From positions 1-64,000 of the forward strand of contig JAUXRY010000011.1 in NCBI GenBank assembly GCA_030679915.1: a DNA stretch of 64,000 bases. The letters run 5' to 3'. The notes beneath the pieces were generated by a model. It had not been told where the DNA came from. It was given only the letters and a program-made list of their open reading frames with translations, and searched no databases. Numbering within the stretch: the first letter of the stretch is position 1; each line of letters starts with the position of its first letter. The translations under genes and the position numbers were made by a program. Origin of the DNA: Thiobacillus sp. Its GTDB lineage: Bacteria > Pseudomonadota > Gammaproteobacteria > Burkholderiales > Thiobacillaceae. Positions 35,998 to 44,340 of the stretch are shown here, in pieces.

Positions 35998-38991
35998 ATG
36001 TCCGAAACAGTAAACGATTCCACCCTTGCCGACCATGCCGGCAAGGGTGAAGGCATCACCGAGCTCCGCCGTCAGGAGACCTTGCTTAAAACCGGGGCCC
36101 TGCAGAATGCGATTCTCAATAGCGCCAACTTTTCGAGTATCGCCACCGACGAAAAGGGCGTGATTCAGATATTCAATGTTGGCGCCGAGCGCATGCTGGG
36201 CTACGCGGCTGCCGATGTCCTGAACCAGATCACTCCGGCTGATATTTCCGACCCGCAGGAAGTGATTGCGCGCGCGCAAGCGTTGAGCGCCGAACTTGGC
36301 ACCCAGATCGAGCCGGGCTTCGAGGCTTTGGTGTTCAAAGCCTCGCGCGGCATCGAGGACATTTACGAACTAACCTACATCCGCAAGGACGGCAGTCGCT
36401 TTCCGGCCATTGTGTCGGTTACCGCGTTGCGCGACGACCATGGCGTCATCCTCGGTTATCTGTTGATTGGAACCGACAACACCGCACGCAAACAAGCGGA
36501 AGAGGCGCTGCTCAAGGCGGGCGCCCTGCAGAGCGCAATTTTCAACAGCGCCAATTTCTCGAGTATCGCCACCGATGCGAAGGGCGTGATTCAGATCTTT
36601 AACGTCGGCGCCGAGCGAATGCTGGGCTACACGGCTGCCGAAGTGATGAACAAGATCACCCCTGCTGACATTTCCGACCCGAAGGAAGTAGTCGCACGTG
36701 CACAGACGTTGAGCGTCGAACTCGAAACCCTGATAACGCCGGGCTTCGAGGCCCTGGTGTTCAAAGCTTCACGCGGCATTGAAGACATCTATGAGCTGAC
36801 TTACATCCGCAAGGATGGGAGCCGTTTTCCGGCAGTCGTATCGGTCACGGCGTTGCGCGACGACCAAAACGCCATCATCGGTTATCTGCTGATCGGCACC
36901 GACAACACCGCTCGCAAGCAGGTCGAGGCAGAGCGACAGCATCTGCTCGAAGTTCAGGAAGAGACGAATAAACAGCTGCAGCAGACCAACGTCACCCTGC
37001 AGGTTAGCGAGGAAAAGCTCGCCGTCACGCTCCACTCCATCGGCGATGGGGTGATCGCCACCGATGCCGAGGCGCGGGTGACGCTCCTTAACCCGCTTGC
37101 CGAGAAGCTCACCGGCTGGACGCAGGCGCAAGCCAGCGGTCGTTTGGTTGACGAGGTTTTCAATATCATCAACAAGGAAACGCGTCTGGCGGCCGCCATC
37201 CCGGTTATGGACACCTTGGCGCACGGCACGATACAGGGCCTGGCCAACCACACCGTGTTGATTGCGCGCGATGGCAGCGAGTGCGATATCGCCGACAGTT
37301 GCGCGCCGATTCGTGATCGCGATGGTGTGGTGATTGGCGCGGTGCTGGTGTTCCGTGATGTCACCGGGGAATATGCGGCGCAGCAGGCCTTGCGCGACCA
37401 GCAGTTCTATACGCGTTCGCTCATCGAATCCAACATCGATGCGCTGATGACGACCGATTCATCCGGCATCATCACCGACGTTAACCAGCAAATGGGGGCG
37501 CTTACCGGATGCACGCGTGATGAACTGATTGGTACGCCGTTCAAGAATTACTTTACGGATCCGGTGCGGGCCGAGGCAGGTATCAAGCGGGTACTGAAAG
37601 AAAACAAAATCACCGACTACGAACTGACCGCACGTCACAAGCATGACGGGGAAACAGTGGTGTCGTATAACGCGGCGACTTTCTACAACGCTGACGGCGA
37701 GCTACAGGGCGTGTTCGCCGCCGCGCGCGACGTGACCGAACGAAAACGCCTGGACCAGGCGCTGCAGGACAAGAACACCGAGCTGGAAAGTGCCCGCTTC
37801 GTGGCGGTGAAAGCCAATCTGGCCAAGTCGGATTTTCTCTCCAGCATGAGCCATGAACTGCGCACCCCGCTCAATGCCATCCTCGGCTTCGCCCAGTTGC
37901 TGGAGGCGGGTTCGCCGCAGCCCACGGCCGCTCAGCTCGTCAGGCTGCACCAGATCATCAAGGCTGGATGGTATCTGCTGGATCTGATCAATGAAATTCT
38001 CGATCTTGCGGTGATCGAGTCCGGCCAGCTCTCGCTGTCGCGAGAGTCGGTGTCGCTGATCGATGTCATGCGCGAATGCCAAGCCATGATTGAACCGCAG
38101 GCGGAACAACGCGGTATCCATATCGATTTCCTGCCGTTTGACCACACCTGGTTTGCCAATGCGGATCGAACGCGCGTCAAGCAGGTTCTGATCAACCTGC
38201 TCTCCAACGCAATCAAATACAACCGCAAGCTGGGAACCGTCAAGGTTGCCTGCACCGAAAGCCTGCCGAATCGTTTGCGCATCAGCGTCAAGGATAGCGG
38301 CGAGGGTTTATCCGAAGAAAAACTGGCGCAGCTATTCCAGCCTTTCAATCGTCTCGGACAGGAAACGGGTGGCGAGGAAGGAACGGGCATCGGCCTGGTT
38401 GTCACCAAGCGGCTGGTTGAGCTGATGGGGGGCACCATCGGCGTTGAAAGTACGGTTGGCAAAGGGAGTGAATTCTGGATTGAGCTGGTCGTGGACGCTG
38501 CGCCGCAGCTTGCCACGGGAAGCATCATGCCTGTTGATCTTGGTCTTGGTCTGCGGGCCGATGGAAACCACGTACTGCGCACCCTGCTGTATGTGGAAGA
38601 CAATCCAGCCAACCTGATGCTGGTCGAGCAAATCATTGAGACCCACACCCACGTCCGCATGCTGAGTGCGCGTGATGGCAATCTCGGCGTTCAATTGGCG
38701 CGTACACATATTCCGGATGTCGTCCTGATGGATATCAATCTGCCTGGCATGAGCGGCATTGAGGCGCTTAAAGTCCTGCGAAATGATCCGGCAACGGGGC
38801 ACATTCCGGTGATTGCGCTGAGTGCGAATGCCATGCCGAGTGATGTCGCGAAGGGTTTGGCAGCGGGATTCTTCCGCTATCTGACCAAGCCAATCAAAAT
38901 AGATGAATTCATGAAGGCGCTGGATAGCGCGCTGGAGCATGAGGAAACAACGCCAGCGCGCGCAAATCGATCGAGGCTGCGCGATGATTAG
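35998..38991 (+). CDS. Soluble hybrid histidine kinase with tandem PAS domains
   Basis: A 997-residue cytoplasmic sensor kinase without clear membrane helices. It has two nearly identical PAS domains (about 35-160 and 177-302), a short coiled coil, two further PAS domains (about 340-460 and 470-585), a HisKA domain with His619 in MSHELRTPLNAILGF, an ATPase domain (GEGLSEEKL, GTGIGLVV) and a C-terminal receiver with Asp912 in VLMDINLPG. The receiver suggests phosphorelay to another protein. The stop overlaps the next gene (a receiver-GGDEF protein) by eight bases. The ligand is unknown; cytoplasmic PAS tandems often sense redox state or small molecules. Confidence 0.94.
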   Translation: MSETVNDSTLADHAGKGEGITELRRQETLLKTGALQNAILNSANFSSIATDEKGVIQIFNVGAERMLGYAAADVLNQITPADISDPQEVIARAQALSAELGTQIEPGFEALVFKASRGIEDIYELTYIRKDGSRFPAIVSVTALRDDHGVILGYLLIGTDNTARKQAEEALLKAGALQSAIFNSANFSSIATDAKGVIQIFNVGAERMLGYTAAEVMNKITPADISDPKEVVARAQTLSVELETLITPGFEALVFKASRGIEDIYELTYIRKDGSRFPAVVSVTALRDDQNAIIGYLLIGTDNTARKQVEAERQHLLEVQEETNKQLQQTNVTLQVSEEKLAVTLHSIGDGVIATDAEARVTLLNPLAEKLTGWTQAQASGRLVDEVFNIINKETRLAAAIPVMDTLAHGTIQGLANHTVLIARDGSECDIADSCAPIRDRDGVVIGAVLVFRDVTGEYAAQQALRDQQFYTRSLIESNIDALMTTDSSGIITDVNQQMGALTGCTRDELIGTPFKNYFTDPVRAEAGIKRVLKENKITDYELTARHKHDGETVVSYNAATFYNADGELQGVFAAARDVTERKRLDQALQDKNTELESARFVAVKANLAKSDFLSSMSHELRTPLNAILGFAQLLEAGSPQPTAAQLVRLHQIIKAGWYLLDLINEILDLAVIESGQLSLSRESVSLIDVMRECQAMIEPQAEQRGIHIDFLPFDHTWFANADRTRVKQVLINLLSNAIKYNRKLGTVKVACTESLPNRLRISVKDSGEGLSEEKLAQLFQPFNRLGQETGGEEGTGIGLVVTKRLVELMGGTIGVESTVGKGSEFWIELVVDAAPQLATGSIMPVDLGLGLRADGNHVLRTLLYVEDNPANLMLVEQIIETHTHVRMLSARDGNLGVQLARTHIPDVVLMDINLPGMSGIEALKVLRNDPATGHIPVIALSANAMPSDVAKGLAAGFFRYLTKPIKIDEFMKALDSALEHEETTPARANRSRLRDD
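36100..36951 (+). repeat. 426-bp internal duplication encoding two PAS domains
   Basis: The segment starting CTGCAGAATGC at 36100 is repeated from 36526 (CTGCAGAGCGC), an offset of exactly 426 bp or 142 codons. The two translated units share long identical stretches such as KGVIQIFNVGAERMLGY and ASRGIEDIYELTYIRKDGSR. This points to a recent in-frame duplication of one PAS unit. Confidence 0.85.
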
Positions 38992-39937
38992 TCGAGACGA
39001 CATCCTGAATGCCAGCATTCTGGTCGTCGATGACCTTGAAACCAATGTGTTTTTGCTGGAGCAAATGCTGCGTGAATCCGGTTATCGCTGCGTGACCTCG
39101 ACGCGGGACCCCCATGCCGTTTGTGCGCTGCATCGCGACAATCAATATGACTTGATCCTGCTCGACCTGCAGATGCCCGGTATGGACGGTTTTCAAGTGA
39201 TGGAGGGGTTGAAGGAAATTGAAGTCGACAGCTATCTTCCCGTCCTTGCAATCACGGCTCAGCCAGGACACAAGCTGCGGGCGCTTGCTGCGGGGGCGAA
39301 GGACTTTATTGCCAAACCCTTTGATTTCATGGAAGCCAGGACGCGCATCCACAACATGCTGGAGGTGCGTCTGTTGTACAAGCAACTCGAGCAATACAGC
39401 CGCGCACTCGAATCCATGGCGATGCACGACGCATTGACCGGGTTACCGAACAGGCGGCTATTAACCGATCGGCTCTCGCTGGCTATTGCCCATGCGCACA
39501 GAAACAAGAGCGCCATGGCGGTGATGTACCTTGATCTTGACGGCTTCAAGCTGATCAACGACAGCCTGGGTCATGATGCGGGGGACATGCTGCTGAAAAT
39601 GGTCGCCGATCGGCTGGTGGCCGCGGTGCGTCAGGAGGATACGGTGGCACGCATGGGCGGCGACGAATTCGTGATCGGCTTGTGGGAAATAAATGATGTC
39701 GACGGTGTTGCCGGACTGGTGTCAAAATTAATTCTGGCGCTATCACAACCTTACCTGATTCAAGGCCGAGGTGTGAGCGTGACTGCAAGCATCGGCGTCG
39801 GCATGTATCCCATGCACGGCGAGGACGTCGAGGCGCTGATGAAAAGCGCGGATTTGGCCTTGTATGAAGCCAAGCACGCAGGCAAGAACAATTACCGCAT
39901 CGCAGCGCGCACTGATCTATTGGCAATGGAGGGGTGA
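38984..39937 (+). CDS. Response regulator with GGDEF (diguanylate cyclase) domain
   Basis: Predicted to make cyclic di-GMP on phosphorylation. Of 317 residues, the receiver (about 9-125) keeps DD at 16-17 and Asp61 in LILLDLQMPG. The GGDEF domain (about 150-310) has the intact signature GGDEF at 225-229 and the product-inhibition motif RQED exactly five residues before it. ATG 38984 overlaps the kinase stop by eight bases, so it is probably the direct partner of the kinase. The receiver is a close paralogue of that in the next gene. Confidence 0.93.
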   Translation: MISRDDILNASILVVDDLETNVFLLEQMLRESGYRCVTSTRDPHAVCALHRDNQYDLILLDLQMPGMDGFQVMEGLKEIEVDSYLPVLAITAQPGHKLRALAAGAKDFIAKPFDFMEARTRIHNMLEVRLLYKQLEQYSRALESMAMHDALTGLPNRRLLTDRLSLAIAHAHRNKSAMAVMYLDLDGFKLINDSLGHDAGDMLLKMVADRLVAAVRQEDTVARMGGDEFVIGLWEINDVDGVAGLVSKLILALSQPYLIQGRGVSVTASIGVGMYPMHGEDVEALMKSADLALYEAKHAGKNNYRIAARTDLLAMEG

Positions 39938-39942
39938 TGTCT

Positions 39943-40818
39943 ATGAACCCCGAAGAACTGGATTACAGTATTAATAAAAGCAATCGGACGGATACCATGA
40001 TCAGCAAACAGGACATTCTTAACGCCAGCATTCTGATCGTGGACGATCAGGAGGCCAATGTGCGCTTGCTGGAGGACATGCTGCGTGAAGTGGGCTATCA
40101 GCGCATGACGTCGACGATGGATCCGCATACCGTTTGTGCACTGCATCGCGCCAACCACTACGATCTGATCCTGCTTGACCTGCAGATGCCCGGCATGGAT
40201 GGATTTCAGGTGATGGAAGGGCTCAAGACTAACGATACGGACGGCTATCTTCCCGTCCTTGTGATCACGGCCCAACCGGGTCACAAGCTGCGTGCGCTGC
40301 AGGCCGGCGCCAAGGATTTCATCAGCAAGCCATTCGATCTGGTCGAAGTCAGGACGCGCATCCGCAACATGCTGGAAGTGCGGTTGCTGTACAAAAAGCT
40401 CGAGAATTACAATAAAGTACTGGAGCAAACGGTGCAGGAACGAACCGCTGAACTGCGCGAAAGTGAAGCCCGTTATCGCAGCCTGACCGAGCTGGCTTCC
40501 GACTGGTACTGGGAACAGGATGAGAACATGAACTTTACCAAGGTGTCCGGCCCGGTTCTTGAGATGCTCGGAATCCGGGTTGATGCCCTGGCGGGCAAGG
40601 CGCTCGAAGCTCAGGATGTGGGCTGGAATGAAGCTGAGCGGAAGACGCTACAGACCATCATTGCCGAGCGCCAGCCATTTCTGGATTTTGTCTTCCATCG
40701 TGTCAATGCCGATGGTTCGTGTCAACAGTTTCAGGTGAGCGGGGAACCGATGTTCAATCAGTCCAGCCGCTTTGTCGGGTACCGTGGAATCGGCGTCGAA
40801 CTTACCGCAAAGAAATAG
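39943..40818 (+). CDS. Response regulator with receiver and PAS domains
   Basis: A protein of about 291 residues with an N-terminal receiver (VVDD-type start, Asp in LILLDLQMPG), a coiled-coil linker (LLYKKLENYNKVLEQTVQER) and a C-terminal PAS domain (about 180-290). It has no output enzyme or DNA-binding domain, so it may act as an adaptor or phosphate sink. ATG 39943 is 10 bp from GGAGG at 39928; ATG 39997 matches the start of its paralogue 38984 and is also plausible. The two receivers align without gaps over ~125 residues, indicating tandem gene duplication. Confidence 0.88.
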   Translation: MNPEELDYSINKSNRTDTMISKQDILNASILIVDDQEANVRLLEDMLREVGYQRMTSTMDPHTVCALHRANHYDLILLDLQMPGMDGFQVMEGLKTNDTDGYLPVLVITAQPGHKLRALQAGAKDFISKPFDLVEVRTRIRNMLEVRLLYKKLENYNKVLEQTVQERTAELRESEARYRSLTELASDWYWEQDENMNFTKVSGPVLEMLGIRVDALAGKALEAQDVGWNEAERKTLQTIIAERQPFLDFVFHRVNADGSCQQFQVSGEPMFNQSSRFVGYRGIGVELTAKK

Positions 40819-40842
40819 AACCCAGGGTGCCGACTGTCAGCA

Positions 40843-41586
40843 ATGTCTTCCATTCATAATCCGAGTCAAAACCATCTGCTCGCCGCGCTGCCCACGGCGG
40901 AATTCGATGCCCTCAACGCGTATCTGGAGCTGGTCCCGTTGCGGCTCGGTGAAAGTCTTTACGAACCCGGCGAAAAGTTGCAGCACGCATATTTCCCCAC
41001 AACCGCCATCGTGTCGTTGCACTATGTGACCGAATCGGGTGCCTCGGCCGAAACGGCGGGGGTGGGCAATGAAGGTGTCGTTGGGGTATCGCTTTTCATG
41101 GGCGGAGAGACCACCCCCAGTTCGGCCGTGGTGCAAACCGCAGGCCACGCTTACCAAATGGAGGGGCAAAGGCTGAAGGAAGAATTCAGTCGTGCGGGTT
41201 TATTCCAACGCTTATTGCTTCGTTACACCCAGGCATTGATGACACAGATGGCGCAAACAGCGGTATGTAACCGGCACCATTCACTGGTGCAGCAGTTGTG
41301 CCGCTGGCTGTTGTTGACGCTCGATCGATCGCCTACGAACGAATTGATCATGACGCAGGAATTGGTTGCCAGCATGTTGGGGGTGCGGCGCGAAGGCATT
41401 ACTGAGGCAGCCGGGAAATTGCAGCGAGCCGGGTTGATCAGTTACCGCCGTGGTCACATTTCAGTGCTCGACCGCACTGGGCTGGAGAGCCACGCGTGCG
41501 AATGCTACGCCGTCGTCAAGAAAGAACTGGTTCGTTTGTTGCCCGATGTGAAATATCGTCAGGACAGCGCTACAAAAAACGCATAA
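40843..41586 (+). CDS. Crp/Fnr-family transcriptional regulator
   Basis: A 247-residue regulator with an N-terminal cyclic-nucleotide-binding-type beta-barrel (about 15-130) and a C-terminal winged helix-turn-helix (about 160-225; ELVASMLGVRREGITEAAGKL). The N-terminus lacks the four-Cys cluster of Fnr and has no clear cAMP-binding RxS motif, so the signal is unknown. It follows the receiver-PAS gene by 24 bp, in the same direction. Crp/Fnr proteins typically bind TGT-N10-ACA dyads. The recurring element in front of the kinase and many stress genes nearby has that geometry, so this protein is the best local candidate to bind it. Confidence 0.93.
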   Translation: MSSIHNPSQNHLLAALPTAEFDALNAYLELVPLRLGESLYEPGEKLQHAYFPTTAIVSLHYVTESGASAETAGVGNEGVVGVSLFMGGETTPSSAVVQTAGHAYQMEGQRLKEEFSRAGLFQRLLLRYTQALMTQMAQTAVCNRHHSLVQQLCRWLLLTLDRSPTNELIMTQELVASMLGVRREGITEAAGKLQRAGLISYRRGHISVLDRTGLESHACECYAVVKKELVRLLPDVKYRQDSATKNA

Positions 41587-41676
41587 CTGCTTCCCCGCCT
41601 GCCAATCTCCCCACTGTTTTTCAATTGATGTCGGGACGCAATCTGCCCTGCATGTGCTTAGTTCGATTGCTGCTTA

Positions 41677-41692
41677 TGTGCGTCAGCAGACA
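41677..41692 (+). promoter_or_regulatory. Recurring dyad element, copy 3
   Basis: TGTGCG-TCAG-CAGACA within CTTATGT...ACAGAAC, 148 bp before the first cysteine-pair paralogue. The surrounding sequence from about 41663 is also conserved before the second paralogue. Confidence 0.6.
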
Positions 41693-41840
41693 GAACAGCT
41701 AACGCCTTTTCCGTAGGCTTCAACTATCGGAGCCAATCCAACGAACTGCTTGAGAGCGGAACGTCCCTGGCGAAGAGAAATGCGTGCCCGGCACGACCTG
41801 CCGTTGCAGCCACCCCAGTCAAACCTTCTGAAAGAACGCA

Positions 41841-42452
41841 ATGAAAACACTCAATCTGAACGTGATCGCGCTTGCAGTCAGCCTTGCACTCAGTACCGGT
41901 GCGATGGCGCAAAGCCTGTCGAAGGACGACTACAAGACTGGCAAGGACAAGATCGCAGCTGAATACAAATTGGCCAAAACACGTTGCGCGCCGTTATCCG
42001 GCAACCCGAAAGACATCTGTGTGGCCGAAGCCAAAGGCACGGAGAAAGTCGCACTGGCTGATCTCGAAACCAGCTACAAACCTACCCGTGAGAACCGCTA
42101 CGAGGCAAGTGTGGCCAAGGCGGATGCCAGCTATGCCGTGGCGATGGAGCGTTGCGACGATAAGGCCGGCAACGCGAAGGACGTTTGCGTGAAGGAAGCG
42201 AAAGCCGCACAGACGACTGCCAAAGTGGACGCCAAGGCGCAGTTGAAAACGTCCGGTGCGAACGCGACCGCCGACAAGAAGTCTGCCGAGGCACAAAGCA
42301 AGGCGAATGAACAAGCCACGGAGGCCAATAAGGATGCGACCAGAGCCAAGCTTGACGCCGAGTACAAGGTGGCCAAGGAGAAATGCGACACCCTGGCAGG
42401 CAACGCGAAGGATGTGTGCGTGAATAAAGCCAAACTTAGCTTCGGTCAATAA
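41841..42452 (+). CDS. Exported cysteine-pair repeat protein, paralogue 1
   Basis: A 203-residue protein with a signal peptide (MKTLNLNVIALAVSLALSTGAMAQ). The mature part is Lys/Ala/Glu-rich and probably helical, with three copies of a unit in which two Cys are exactly ten residues apart: CAPLSGNPKDIC, CDDKAGNAKDVC and CDTLAGNAKDVC. Each is preceded by a helix such as AEYKLAK. Disulfide-stapled helical hairpins in the periplasm are a reasonable inference. An equally long paralogue lies at 43472. Function is unknown. A hairpin follows the gene. Confidence 0.85.
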   Translation: MKTLNLNVIALAVSLALSTGAMAQSLSKDDYKTGKDKIAAEYKLAKTRCAPLSGNPKDICVAEAKGTEKVALADLETSYKPTRENRYEASVAKADASYAVAMERCDDKAGNAKDVCVKEAKAAQTTAKVDAKAQLKTSGANATADKKSAEAQSKANEQATEANKDATRAKLDAEYKVAKEKCDTLAGNAKDVCVNKAKLSFGQ

Positions 42453-42463
42453 ACCGGACTCGA

Positions 42464-42482
42464 CCCGGTGCGAATCACCGGG
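42464..42482 (+). terminator. Hairpin after paralogue 1
   Basis: CCCGGTG and CACCGGG pair around the loop CGAAT, 12 bp after the stop. A short T-run (TTTT) follows eight bases later. It is a weak intrinsic terminator at best. The second paralogue has a matching hairpin in the same place. Confidence 0.5.
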
Positions 42483-42509
42483 CGCGTGGCTTTTAATAGG
42501 AGTGATGCC

Positions 42510-42635
42510 ATGAACACAAAGCATAGATTAACGCTTGATGCCATTTCCGCAGCCTTGCGGCCTGGCTTGGATGGGTGTGCCGGCATGTCGGCACAGGATA
42601 AGCGGACCGCCCTCTCCCACGAAGTAGGTAAATGA
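42510..42635 (+). CDS. Possible 41-residue small protein
   Basis: An ATG preceded by AGGAG with a 7-bp spacer opens a frame of 41 codons ending in TGA at 42633. The product starts MNTKHRLTLDAISAAL and is amphipathic with one Cys. I recognise no family. The good ribosome site and its position between a terminator-like hairpin and a lipoprotein gene are the only support. Confidence 0.4.
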   Translation: MNTKHRLTLDAISAALRPGLDGCAGMSAQDKRTALSHEVGK

Positions 42636-42763
42636 TGATCAACGTACTCAGCGCCCGGCTACCAGGCAGGTGCATCACGCTTACTCAACGCAATGATTTC
42701 GCAGCATGCAGGCGCGACACGATCATGCCCGCTGCCGGGCAAGCAAGTTACCAGGAGAACCAC

Positions 42764-42961
42764 ATGATGAAAATCAACAAGTTGGCCGGCACGTCTCTGG
42801 CAATGGGGGCGTTGCTTGTCGCGCTATCCGGCTGCCAGAAGCAGGAAGGCCCCGCGGAGCAAGCTGGCAAGGAAGTCGACCAGGCGACAGAAAAGGTCGG
42901 AGAGCAGATTGAAAAAGCCGGTGAAAGCATTCAGGACACGGCAAAGGGTGACAAGGAGTAG
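42764..42961 (+). CDS. Small lipoprotein
   Basis: A protein of about 65 residues with a lipoprotein signal peptide ending in the lipobox LSGC. The mature part is only about 42 residues, charged and helical (QAGKEVDQATEKVGEQIEKA), resembling entericidin-like or small coiled-coil stress lipoproteins. AGGAG lies 6 bp before ATG 42764; an upstream frame to 42632 is not needed. Its likely site is the inner or outer membrane. It probably belongs to the stress cluster around it. Confidence 0.8.
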   Translation: MMKINKLAGTSLAMGALLVALSGCQKQEGPAEQAGKEVDQATEKVGEQIEKAGESIQDTAKGDKE

Positions 42962-43471
42962 TCCTTGCTTCACCCCACGTAGCTAATGGGGTCCAGCCGG
43001 TGCGCTGAAAGCGGGCCCGCGAAGGATAGCGACACACCGGCTCACGTTGTGGGGTTCGACGAGGAATTCTTCGCCGGCTATTTGCAGGGCCCGATGCAGG
43101 TTCTGTTCTGCACCGTTCCTGCTGTGGCTGGCTACCATCCGCGTCGAAAGTTACGGTGAACACCATTCGAACAAACAAAGACGAGTGCGCTATGGTTTCT
43201 GCTCGTGGTCAGCGTCGCCTCGAGGCGCACGTTCAGCATGTTAACGATCAATCCTGGAATGTCATTCGATTGCCGGCTATGTACGACAGCAGACAGACTG
43301 TGAGCACGCCCCCTCTTATTGTTAGCCCCTAGTAGCCAACATGCGTGCACTGCCTACATCACGGCGATTGCAATGATTGAAAGGCGTGTGTTCCTGGCGA
43401 AAAAAATGGCATGCGCGGCAGGGTGTGCCGAGACATCATCTCCAAGGCCATCAACTCTATAAGGAATATTC
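42962..43471. other. Intergenic region before paralogue 2
   Basis: 510 bp without a supported gene. It holds a dyad element copy (43280-43295) and, at about 43391-43421, a stretch like that before paralogue 1 at 41766-41797 (both contain CCTGGCGAA). The upstream region was therefore duplicated together with the coding sequence. Confidence 0.5.
43280..43295 (+). promoter_or_regulatory. Recurring dyad element, copy 4
   Basis: TGTACG-ACAG-CAGACA within CTATGT...ACAGAC, 176 bp before paralogue 2. The flanks CGATTGC on the left and AGACAGA on the right are shared with copy 3. Confidence 0.6.
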
Positions 43472-44083
43472 GTGAACACAATTAAAATCAATGCAATCGC
43501 GCTTGCGGTCAGCCTCGTATTCAGCACGGGAGCGAAGGCGCAAAACATGTCTAAGGACGCTTACAAAGCGAGCAAGGACAAGATTTCGGCTGAATACAAG
43601 CTGGCTAAAGCGAGTTGCTCCCCGTTGTCCGGTAATGCACGTGACATCTGCAAGGCTGAAGCCAAGGGTCGCGACAACGTCGCCTTGGCTGAACTTGAAT
43701 TGCGCAACGAGCCCACTGCGGAGAACCACTATAAGGCGAGCGTCGTCAAGGCAGAGGCCGTATTTGCGGTAGCCAACGAGCGATGCGATGACAAGGCCGG
43801 TAACGCGAAGGATGTTTGCGTGAAGGAAGCGAAGGCTGCCGAGATTGGTGCCAAGGCGGATGCCACGGCACAGATGAAAGCCCTGGATGCGAATGCGGCT
43901 GCCTACGAAAAATCAGCCATGGCAAATGACAAAGCCACAGAACAAGCTGTCGATGCCTATAAGAAAGCGAACGCAGACAAGCTTGCTGCCCAATATCAGG
44001 TAGCGAAGGAAAAATGTGACGCCTACACAGGCAATACGCAAGATGTTTGCGTGAAGGAAGCCAAGGTCCGTTTTAGTCAATAA
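43472..44083 (+). CDS. Exported cysteine-pair repeat protein, paralogue 2
   Basis: 203 residues, the same length as paralogue 1. It starts at GTG (MNTIKINAIALAVSLVFSTGAKAQ, signal peptide) and has three C-x10-C pairs: CSPLSGNARDIC, CDDKAGNAKDVC and CDAYTGNTQDVC. The middle unit is nearly identical in both proteins, while the region at 130-165 has diverged. All six cysteines are kept, which suggests that they matter structurally. Expression is probably directed by the dyad-containing region upstream. Confidence 0.85.
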   Translation: MNTIKINAIALAVSLVFSTGAKAQNMSKDAYKASKDKISAEYKLAKASCSPLSGNARDICKAEAKGRDNVALAELELRNEPTAENHYKASVVKAEAVFAVANERCDDKAGNAKDVCVKEAKAAEIGAKADATAQMKALDANAAAYEKSAMANDKATEQAVDAYKKANADKLAAQYQVAKEKCDAYTGNTQDVCVKEAKVRFSQ

Positions 44084-44097
44084 CACGTTGCACCTGA

Positions 44098-44116
44098 CCC
44101 GGCATAGCATGCCGGG
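44098..44116 (+). terminator. Hairpin after paralogue 2
   Basis: CCCGGCAT and ATGCCGGG pair around AGC, 15 bp after the stop, with TTTT shortly after. It matches the placement of the hairpin after paralogue 1. Confidence 0.55.
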
Positions 44117-44340
44117 ATGCTTTTGTGGGTCAAAGCCCCCCGCACGCAATCAGGAAAAGATGAGTGTAGTTTGATGCGTCTGTCTTTCCTGAACAGGCGC
44201 ATCACCCGTTTCTTTCGCTGATCCCGCAAATTGAGTCGATCAGGCAACCGTGCAGGTTGGACGGCAGGTCGAGACGGGGGTGGCCGAATCAAGGTACGGA
44301 GCAGGATGGCAGGCTGGCATCCTGACACAAAGGAGTGATC

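Noticed and set aside
43047-43244. 65-codon frame in the gap before paralogue 2
   Set aside because: Cys/Arg-rich random-looking product without a ribosome site.
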